Shown here: positions 57,804 to 64,000 of the stretch, piece by piece
How positions within the stretch are numbered: the first letter of the stretch is position 1
How the letters are laid out: each line of letters starts with the position of its first letter
Assembly: GCF_000271305.1 (NCBI RefSeq)
Contig: NZ_AKGD01000002.1
Span: forward strand, 434,001-498,000
Direction: 5' to 3'
DNA: 64,000 nucleotides
Source of the DNA: Hydrocarboniphaga effusa AP103
GTDB taxonomy: Bacteria > Pseudomonadota > Gammaproteobacteria > Nevskiales > Nevskiaceae
Notes under the pieces: generated by a model
Databases searched by the model: none
Told to the model about the DNA's origin: nothing
Seen by the model: only the letters and a program-made list of their open reading frames with translations
Program-made: the position numbers and the translations under genes

Positions 57804-58834
57804 CAGGGACTCTGCTGATCGAGCCGCGCGGCCTCGGCCGTCATCGCGCTCGCCAGCTGGCTCACGGTCATGGCGTAGAACACGCGCGGGTTGTAGGTCA
57901 TCACCGAGTAGAAGTTCGGCAGCGCGATCCAGTATTCCTTGTTCGGCGAGCCGGCCGGATCGAGCTGCAGTTCGAGCAGGCCCACGGCCATGTCGGCCGG
58001 CAGCTTGACCGCGGGGATCACGCCGGCCTGCTGGAGGTCGCGCACCCGGTAGGCGACGTTCTTGCCGTTGCGCTCGATACGCCCGTCGAGCGGACCCTTG
58101 AGGGTGGCCGGAACGATCAGCGGCTCGCCGCGACGCCAGGCCAGCTGCGGGCGGTAGTCGTTGAAGTAGCGCGCGATGCTGCCGATCGCATCGGCCACGC
58201 TCCACAGATCGCGCTTGCCGTCACCGTCGAAATCGACCGCGAGCTTGCGGTAGTTGCTCGGCATGAACTGCGCCCAGCCCATCGCCCCGGCGTACGAGCC
58301 CTTGAGCGACTCGGGCGCGAAGCCGAAATCGCGGCAGAACACGAAGTACTCGGTCAGCTCGCTGAAGAAGAAGGCGCTGCGTGTGGGATGATCGAAGCCT
58401 TGCGTGGCCAGCGCATCGAGCACCCGGGCGCCGCCGGTGATGCGCCCGAAATTGGTTTCGAGCCCGAGCACGCCGGCGATCACGCCGGGCGGAACCCCGT
58501 ATTCCATCTCGGCGCGCGCGAGCAGCTCGCGGTTGTCGAGCATGAACTGGGCGCCGCGCTTGATGCGCAGGGCATCGACGCGCTTGGTCGAATAGGTGCT
58601 CCAGGTTTCGGTGCGCTCGGGTGCTTTCTGCTCGGCTTCGATCAGCGACGGAATCGTCTGCGCGCTGACCAGCGCCTGCTGCACCTGCGCGAGTTCGGCC
58701 GCCGAAAATCCGTACTGGGTCGACAGCACCTTGAGCAGGTTCGCCGCCTGCGGATGTCGGGAATAGTCCGCCGATGCGCCTGTGGCGATCGTCAGGCCGA
58801 CGAAAAAAGTGAGGCGACGCAGTCCTTTGCGCAT
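57803..58834 (-). CDS. mltB: Membrane-bound lytic murein transglycosylase B (MltB)
   Basis: A 343-residue soluble-lytic-transglycosylase-B type enzyme: signal sequence at about 1-23 (no cysteine lipobox, so possibly periplasmic rather than lipidated), GVLGLETNFGRITG with the catalytic glutamate (about residue 126), the MGWAQFMPSNYRKLAVDFDG segment (about 175-195), and a C-terminal domain. It cleaves between MurNAc and GlcNAc. It shares one base with rodA and one with rlpA, so the three are tightly coupled. Confidence 0.93.
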   Translation of the reverse strand: MRKGLRRLTFFVGLTIATGASADYSRHPQAANLLKVLSTQYGFSAAELAQVQQALVSAQTIPSLIEAEQKAPERTETWSTYSTKRVDALRIKRGAQFMLDNRELLARAEMEYGVPPGVIAGVLGLETNFGRITGGARVLDALATQGFDHPTRSAFFFSELTEYFVFCRDFGFAPESLKGSYAGAMGWAQFMPSNYRKLAVDFDGDGKRDLWSVADAIGSIARYFNDYRPQLAWRRGEPLIVPATLKGPLDGRIERNGKNVAYRVRDLQQAGVIPAVKLPADMAVGLLELQLDPAGSPNKEYWIALPNFYSVMTYNPRVFYAMTVSQLASAMTAEAARLDQQSP

Positions 58835-59970
58835 CAGCTGGCGAGCAGTTTCCGATGGGTTTGTATGGACATGAGCATACCGAAGCCGGCCAGCATGCTC
58901 ACCATCGAGGTGCCGCCGTAGCTCACCAGTGGCAGCGGAACGCCCACCACGGGCAGCAGGCCGATGACCATGCCCATGTTGATGAAGACGTAGACGAAGA
59001 AGGTCAGCGACAGCGCCCCGGCGAGTAATCTCTGGAAGGTGTCCTGGGCGCGGAACGCGATGTAGAGCCCGCGGCCGACGATGGCCAGGTACAGCCCGAG
59101 CAGGAACATCACGCCCATCAGCCCGAGTTCTTCGGAGTACACCGCGAAGATGAAGTCGGTGTGCGATTCGGGCAGAAAGTCGAGCTTGGCCTGGGTGCCG
59201 TTGAGCCAGCCCTTGCCGAACAGCCCGCCCGAGCCGATCGCGATCTTGCTCTGGGTGATGTGGTAGCCGGTGCCGAGCGGATCGGATTCCGGGTCCAGGA
59301 AGGTCAGCACGCGCTGGCGCTGGTAGTCGTGCAGGCGTGTCCACAGCACCGGGGCCGCGGCGGCGATCGCGCCGATCGCGCCGAGGATCCAGCGATAGCC
59401 CAGGCCGCCGAAGAACAGCGCGAAGCCACCGGCCGCGAGGATCAGCATGCTGGTGCCGAGGTCGGGCTGCACCGCGACCAGCCCGGTCGGAGCGCCGATC
59501 ATGATCAGCGTCAGCGCAATGGTCTTGACGCTCGGCGGCAGCGGCTGGCCGTGCAGGAAGCTCGCCACCGCGAGCGGCATCGCGAGCTTCATGAACTCGG
59601 CCGGCTGGAAGCGGATGAAGCCGAAATCGAGCCAGCGCTGGGCGCCCTTGGCGTGGTCGCCGAGCAGCAGCGTCAATACCAGCAGCAGAGCCGAGAAGCC
59701 GTAGAACCACGGCGCCATCGCGCGGTACATCTCGGGCGTCGCCTGGGCCGCGATCGCCATCACGCCCATGCCGAGCAGCAGGCGCTCGGCCTGGTTGACG
59801 ACCTGCGGCATCGAATGTCCCGAGGCCGAATACAGCACCACCAGCCCGACCATCGAGGTGACAAACAGCAAGGTCATCAGCCAGAGGTCGATGTGCAGGC
59901 GGCCGAACCATTCCGACAGCCCGGGCTGCGGCGGACGCGACGAGGTCAGCGGTTGCAGAAGAGGGTTCAT
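58834..59970 (-). CDS. rodA: Peptidoglycan glycosyltransferase RodA
   Basis: RodA polymerises glycan strands in the elongation complex with PBP2. The 378-residue SEDS protein has about ten membrane helices, beginning DLWLMTLLFVTSMVGLVVLY, with the conserved DLGTSMLILAAGG (about 160-172) and the late INMGMVIGLLPVVGVPLPLV followed by SYGGTSM. The ATG overlaps the mrdA stop by four bases. Confidence 0.96.
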   Translation of the reverse strand: MNPLLQPLTSSRPPQPGLSEWFGRLHIDLWLMTLLFVTSMVGLVVLYSASGHSMPQVVNQAERLLLGMGVMAIAAQATPEMYRAMAPWFYGFSALLLVLTLLLGDHAKGAQRWLDFGFIRFQPAEFMKLAMPLAVASFLHGQPLPPSVKTIALTLIMIGAPTGLVAVQPDLGTSMLILAAGGFALFFGGLGYRWILGAIGAIAAAAPVLWTRLHDYQRQRVLTFLDPESDPLGTGYHITQSKIAIGSGGLFGKGWLNGTQAKLDFLPESHTDFIFAVYSEELGLMGVMFLLGLYLAIVGRGLYIAFRAQDTFQRLLAGALSLTFFVYVFINMGMVIGLLPVVGVPLPLVSYGGTSMVSMLAGFGMLMSIQTHRKLLAS

Positions 59971-61988
59971 TGGACGGTCGGGTTGGCGCCGGATGCGGGG
60001 GCGGCGGGAGCCGGAGGGACGATGTCGTCCTCCTCCTCGCCATCCGGATTCGACGGCGCGCTGCCCGGAGGCAGCGGCGGTGCGGCGACCGCCGGCGTCG
60101 GCGTGCCCGCCGCGGAGCCCGGAGGACGATAGCGGATTTCGCCGAGCAGGTACTGATCCATGATCTGCCGTGCCACCGGGCCGGCCACCGAAGCCCCGTG
60201 GCCGCCATGCTCGGCGATCAGGCCCACCGCGATCTGCGGGTTGTCGGCCGGCGCGAAGGCGATGAACAGGGCGTGGTCGCGCAGGTGCAGCGGCAGCGAT
60301 TCCTGTGTCGGGGCCACTTTTTCGTCCTGCTTGAGGCCGGCGACCTGGGCCGAGCCGGACTTGCCGGCCACCGTGTACGGGGCGTCCTTGAACACCGAGA
60401 AGCCGGTTCCGCCCTGGGTCTGCGTGACCTGCTGCATCGCATAGACCACGGTTTCCCAGTCGGCCTTGTGCTTGTTGAGGATCGGGTCGAGCGGTTCGGG
60501 CGCGATCTCGCGGGTTTCGAGCGTGATCGGGTCCTGGATTCCGCGCACCAGATGCGGCCTGAAGCCGCCGCCGCGCATCGCCATGCGCGCGGTGATCTGG
60601 GCGAGCTGCATCGGCGTCACGCTCATGTAGCCCTGGCCGATGCCGACGTTGAGCGTCTCGCCCGGATACCAGCCCTCCTTGCGCACCCGCTGCTTCCACT
60701 CGCGCGAGGGCAGCAGGCCGCCTTTTTCGAGCGGCAGGTCGATCTCGGTCGAACGGCCGAGCCCGAACTGGTCGAGGAAGCTGTGGATGCGATCGATGCC
60801 GAGGTTGATCGCGACGTTGTAGAAGTAGATGTCGCAGGAGCGCGCGACCGCGCCGGCCATGTCGAGCGAGCCGTGGCCCGAGCGGCGCCAGCAGCGGTAC
60901 TTGCGCGAGGAATTCGGCAGCGACATCTGGCCGCCGCAGAACTCATGGTGATGGGCGTCGACGACGTCGTATTCGAGCCCGGCCAGCGCCATGAACGGCT
61001 TGATCGTCGAACCCGGCGGATAGGTGCCCTGCAGCGCCCGGTTGTAGAGCGGCCGCGCCGGGTCGGCCAGCAGCGCCTTGTAGGTCTTGGCGTCGATGCC
61101 TTCGCCGAACAGGTGCGGATTGAAGCCCGGCTTGGACACCATGGCGATGACCTCGCCGTTGCGCGGATCGATCGCGATCACCGCGCCGTTGTAGTCGCCG
61201 AGCGCGGTTTCGGCGACCAGCTGCACCTTGGCGTCGAGCGACAGCACCAGGTTGCGGCCCGGCGTGCCCTGCTGGTAATCGAGCTCGCGCAGCGGCCGGC
61301 CATAGGCGTTGGCCTCGATGACCTTGGCGCCCGGCTCGCCGCGCAGCTCGTTCTCGTGCGACTTCTCGATGCCGACCTTGCCGATCTGCGACAGCCCGCG
61401 GTACGAGGCTTCGGCGACGCCCTTGTATTCGTCTTCGGTGATGCCGCCGACGTAGCCGACCACGTGCGCGGCGGTGCCGGCCAACGGATAGCTGCGCGTG
61501 AGGCCGGCGGTGACGTCGACGCCGTCGAAGTCGTAGCGATTGACCTCGAAGCGGGCGACTTCTTCCAGCGAAAGATTGGTGCGCAGCGGCACGCCCCGGT
61601 AGCGCGGCGACTTGCGCACGCGATCCTTGAAGCGGGCGATTTCGGTGTCGTCCAGGTGCACGAGCTTGGACAGGCGCTTGAGCGTGTCGTCGAGCTTGCC
61701 GGTGATCTGCTCGGGCACGATCTCGAGCACAAAGGCCGGCGTGTTCTGCGCGAGCACCGCGCCGTTGCGGTCGTAGATCAGCCCGCGCACCGGCGCCACC
61801 GCCGACAGCCGCATGCGGTTCTGGTCGGCGCGCGTGGCGTAGTAGTCCTGTTGCAGCACCTGCAGGTTGAACAGGCGGAACAGCAGCAGCGCGGCCATCG
61901 CAAGGCAGGCGATGGCCGCCACCAGCGTGCGCGCGCCGAAGGTCTGCTTCTCGCGGTAGAGATCCTTGATCTTGTCGTGACGACTCAT
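59967..61988 (-). CDS. mrdA: Penicillin-binding protein 2 (PBP2, MrdA)
   Basis: The transpeptidase partner of RodA. The 673-residue product has a single N-terminal membrane helix (about 20-42, LVAAIACLAMAALLLFRLF), a PBP dimerisation domain (about 60-220), and a transpeptidase domain with nucleophile in PPGSTIKPF, the SxN-type motif in RSCDIYFY and KSG in VAGKSGSAQV. The C-terminus has a Pro/Ala-rich, acidic tail (about 630-673) longer than in E. coli. The stop overlaps rodA; a 68-base gap separates it from mreD. Confidence 0.96.
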   Translation of the reverse strand: MSRHDKIKDLYREKQTFGARTLVAAIACLAMAALLLFRLFNLQVLQQDYYATRADQNRMRLSAVAPVRGLIYDRNGAVLAQNTPAFVLEIVPEQITGKLDDTLKRLSKLVHLDDTEIARFKDRVRKSPRYRGVPLRTNLSLEEVARFEVNRYDFDGVDVTAGLTRSYPLAGTAAHVVGYVGGITEDEYKGVAEASYRGLSQIGKVGIEKSHENELRGEPGAKVIEANAYGRPLRELDYQQGTPGRNLVLSLDAKVQLVAETALGDYNGAVIAIDPRNGEVIAMVSKPGFNPHLFGEGIDAKTYKALLADPARPLYNRALQGTYPPGSTIKPFMALAGLEYDVVDAHHHEFCGGQMSLPNSSRKYRCWRRSGHGSLDMAGAVARSCDIYFYNVAINLGIDRIHSFLDQFGLGRSTEIDLPLEKGGLLPSREWKQRVRKEGWYPGETLNVGIGQGYMSVTPMQLAQITARMAMRGGGFRPHLVRGIQDPITLETREIAPEPLDPILNKHKADWETVVYAMQQVTQTQGGTGFSVFKDAPYTVAGKSGSAQVAGLKQDEKVAPTQESLPLHLRDHALFIAFAPADNPQIAVGLIAEHGGHGASVAGPVARQIMDQYLLGEIRYRPPGSAAGTPTPAVAAPPLPPGSAPSNPDGEEEDDIVPPAPAAPASGANPTVQ

Positions 61989-62056
61989 GTGTCCCGTGCC
62001 GTCACCGACGATGGCTTAGACGATGCCTGCATCGACCGTGTCGAACCCCTCGGGGT

Positions 62057-62551
62057 TCATTCTTCCTGGCGCCGGTTGCGACGACGCACGTAGCTGTCGA
62101 TCAGCGCGTAGATCAGCGGCCAGAACATGGTGGTGGCGATCACCGGCATCCAGCGCAGCCACGGGTCGGAGCGGTGATGGGCGACGCCGTCGATCCAGAA
62201 CATCAGGAAGGCGTAGAGCGCCCACAGCGGAATCAGCCCGACCGTCGATTGCCAGAGCGGGAACATGGCGAACAGGCCACGCAGCTTGATGACCAGATAG
62301 GTCAGCAGCACGAATCCGAGCGCATGCTGGCCGAACACCGCGTTGAGCAGCACGTCGAGCACGATGCCGAACAGGAACGCGGCGAGCAGCACCGGCACGC
62401 GCGGCTCCGACAGCGCCCAGTACGACAGCACGAGCGGAATCCACAGCGGACGGAACGGGGCGATGCTCTCGGGCAGGCCGACCAGTTGCAGCATCAGGGC
62501 CAGCAGCAGGCTGACCCAAAAGCCCAGATGGGGAGCGGTACGGCTGCTCAT
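62057..62551 (-). CDS. mreD: Rod shape-determining protein MreD
   Basis: A 164-residue inner-membrane protein with about five helices, ending in basic residues (VRRRNRRQEE), the normal MreD plan and length. It links MreC and MreB to the elongation complex. The start overlaps the mreC stop by one base (TGATG). Confidence 0.94.
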   Translation of the reverse strand: MSSRTAPHLGFWVSLLLALMLQLVGLPESIAPFRPLWIPLVLSYWALSEPRVPVLLAAFLFGIVLDVLLNAVFGQHALGFVLLTYLVIKLRGLFAMFPLWQSTVGLIPLWALYAFLMFWIDGVAHHRSDPWLRWMPVIATTMFWPLIYALIDSYVRRRNRRQEE

Positions 62552-63681
62552 CAGCGCGGATTCGCCGCCGGTTTCTTAGTGTCCTGTTGCGCAGGTGCAG
62601 GAGGCGTCGCTGCGGGTGTGGGCTTGCCCGGTGCCGCGGTCGCCGGAGCTGCGGGGCTGGTCGCCCCCGGGGCCGGCGATTGAGGCTGAGGCGCGACGGA
62701 GGGGGCGGCTTCGGGTTTTGCCGGTGCCGGCCTGACGTGCACCGGTTCGATGCTTTCGCGCGCGATCGGCTCGGGCTTGCCGGCGTCGGGCAGCGTGACG
62801 AGCGTTTCGCCGTCGGTTTCGCGGTTCTCGCTCCAGACCAGCAATGCCTGCCGGCCCTGGTTGAGCTTGGCGGTCGGGTAGGCGAGCGCCTCTTTGAAAT
62901 GTTCGCCCGGGTTGTGCTTGACCTCGTAGACGCGCGCCACCGGATAGCCGGCCGGGAAGCGACCGCCGAGCGCCGACGACACCAGCAGATCGCCCTTCTG
63001 GATGTCCGCGTTGCCGGGCAGAAACGGCAGCCGCAGCGCCTGGCCGTCGCCGACGCCGACCGCGATGGTCTGCAGCCCGGTGCGATTGTTCTCCACCGGA
63101 ATGCCATGGTCCGGATCGGTGATCAGCAGGCCCACGGACGTGGTGGGGTTGACCTGCACGATCTGCCCCATGACGCCGCTCGCATCGACCAGCGCCTGCC
63201 CGCGGTAGACGCGGTCGCGCGCACCCTTGTTGAGCGTGATCTGGTGTGCATACGGGTCTTGGTTGGCCGCGATGATCTCGGTGATCAGCACCGATTCCTG
63301 CAACGCCTTGGCCGAGGCGAGCAGCTCGCGGATGCGGCGGTTCTCGGTCTCGAGCGCATCGAACTTCTGCAGCTGGGCTTCGAGTTCGAGCTGGCGGTTG
63401 CGCAGCCGGGCGTTTTCCTCGGCGAGCAGCTCGCGGCTGTCGAAATAGCTCGTGGCGTCCTGCAGGTGCTGGGGTGTCGAGGCGACCCAGAGCAGCGGGG
63501 CGAGCGCCCAGGCCAGGGTTTCGCGGGTCGATTCGAGGCGGTCGGTCCGGAAGTCGGCGAAGATCAGGCCGCCGCAGATCAGCAGCAGAGCGAAGGCCCG
63601 CAGGCCCAGACCCGGTCCCCGAGGGAACAGATGGTCACGATGGTCGACGCTCAGGGTGTTCAAAGCTCGCGCCTTCCGCAA
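62551..63681 (-). CDS. mreC: Rod shape-determining protein MreC
   Basis: The 376-residue product has a cytoplasmic N-terminus, one membrane helix (about 26-44, LRAFALLLICGGLIFADF), a coiled-coil segment (about 70-115, LLAEENARLRNRQLELEAQL), and the periplasmic beta domains with VNPTTSVGLLITDPDHGIPV (about 155-175). The C-terminal 100 residues are Pro/Ala-rich and disordered, longer than in E. coli. The leader upstream contains a promoter-like pair and an 11-base stem. Confidence 0.95.
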   Translation of the reverse strand: MRKARALNTLSVDHRDHLFPRGPGLGLRAFALLLICGGLIFADFRTDRLESTRETLAWALAPLLWVASTPQHLQDATSYFDSRELLAEENARLRNRQLELEAQLQKFDALETENRRIRELLASAKALQESVLITEIIAANQDPYAHQITLNKGARDRVYRGQALVDASGVMGQIVQVNPTTSVGLLITDPDHGIPVENNRTGLQTIAVGVGDGQALRLPFLPGNADIQKGDLLVSSALGGRFPAGYPVARVYEVKHNPGEHFKEALAYPTAKLNQGRQALLVWSENRETDGETLVTLPDAGKPEPIARESIEPVHVRPAPAKPEAAPSVAPQPQSPAPGATSPAAPATAAPGKPTPAATPPAPAQQDTKKPAANPR

Positions 63682-63728
63682 TTTTGTACAACAAGTAATA
63701 ACTGCCGCGCAGCATAGTCGCAGCTTTC

Positions 63729-63757
63729 CGCCGATGGCAACGTGGTTTTGCCATCGG
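63729..63757 (-). repeat. Hairpin in the mreC leader
   Basis: A perfect 11-base inverted repeat (63729-63739 with 63747-63757, loop of 7) lies between the candidate promoter and the mreC start. It has no T-tract, so it is not a classical terminator; it could modulate expression of mreCD relative to mreB or end mreB messages weakly. Confidence 0.5.
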
Positions 63758-63803
63758 CCACCCTCTCATGTGACGAGCGGTTCGGCAGACCGTCGGTTTT
63801 GTG

Positions 63804-63833
63804 ATTATTTTGCAGATAAAAAAACGAACGCAA
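63804..63833 (-). promoter_or_regulatory. Candidate promoter for mreC
   Basis: In an AT-rich stretch on the minus strand, TTGCGT (63833-63828) and AATAAT (63809-63804) are 18 bases apart. The intervening run of T residues is striking against the GC-rich background. Transcription would start near 63797, giving a leader of about 115 bases. By eye only. Confidence 0.4.
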
Positions 63834-63858
63834 CAGCAAAATCACATCCGTGCGGGCA

Positions 63859-64000
<142 letters not shown>

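Overview
The window is a stretch of ordinary, gene-dense, high-G+C proteobacterial chromosome. Gene content and order point to a gammaproteobacterium, most likely Lysobacterales (Xanthomonadales). The pointers are lptD-surA-pdxA-rsmA with a divergent amgK-murU pair, a mreBCD-mrdA-rodA-mltB-rlpA-dacC-lipB block, an mlaFEDCBA block, osmoregulated-glucan genes opgGH, and a very large NAD-glutamate dehydrogenase. The order is inferred from layout; no marker gene such as rRNA is present. No tRNA, rRNA, CRISPR array, insertion sequence, prophage or replication origin was seen. No gap between genes exceeds about 300 bases.

Layout. 1-3348: the end of a Tad (tight adherence) pilus operon: cpaF (cut by the left edge), tadB, tadC, tadD and a DUF3613 gene. 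3420-6494: a large membrane PAS/GGDEF protein with a decayed EAL domain. 6515-12261 (minus): rsmA, pdxA, surA and lptD, i.e. outer-membrane biogenesis genes plus housekeeping; a sigma-E-like promoter lies just before surA. 12402-14125 (plus): amgK and murU, peptidoglycan sugar recycling. 14221-18420 (plus): a DUF2946 protein, a TonB-dependent receptor and a PepSY membrane protein with a histidine-rich loop, probably a metal or metallophore uptake set. 18630-22188 (minus): a secreted subtilisin, two exported proteins of unknown function and lipA. 22283-23809 (plus): an acetyl-CoA hydrolase/CoA-transferase. 23915-25497 (minus): olsA and olsB, ornithine lipid synthesis. 25630-29767 (minus): opgH and opgG.

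29849-34498 (minus): an EAL protein with a degenerate GGDEF domain, mutS and an unknown membrane protein. 34687-39564 (plus): NAD-glutamate dehydrogenase. 39821-43118: a 2Fe-2S ferredoxin, a SET-domain protein, a LysR regulator, a flavodoxin and an aldose-1-epimerase-like mutarotase. 43296-45365: a lone TadG-like gene of visibly different base composition. 45436-50448 (plus): DUF1820, a metallo-beta-lactamase-fold hydrolase and purL, closed by a strong bidirectional terminator. 50519-54595 (minus): the Mla phospholipid transport genes. 54706-54948: a small putative lipoprotein. 54963-64000 (minus): lipB, dacC, rlpA, mltB, rodA, mrdA, mreD, mreC and the end of mreB, the cell-elongation block.

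The dominant theme is envelope construction: LPS insertion (LptD), porin folding (SurA), lipid asymmetry (Mla), ornithine lipids (OlsBA), periplasmic glucans (OpgGH), peptidoglycan synthesis and remodelling (Mre/PBP2/RodA/MltB/RlpA/DacC) and muropeptide recycling (AmgK/MurU). Two c-di-GMP-type proteins and Tad pilus genes add a surface-attachment theme. I found no convincing new multi-gene system. The best leads are the metal-uptake trio, the orphan TadG-like gene, the decayed EAL domain on an intact GGDEF protein, and several regulatory sequences.
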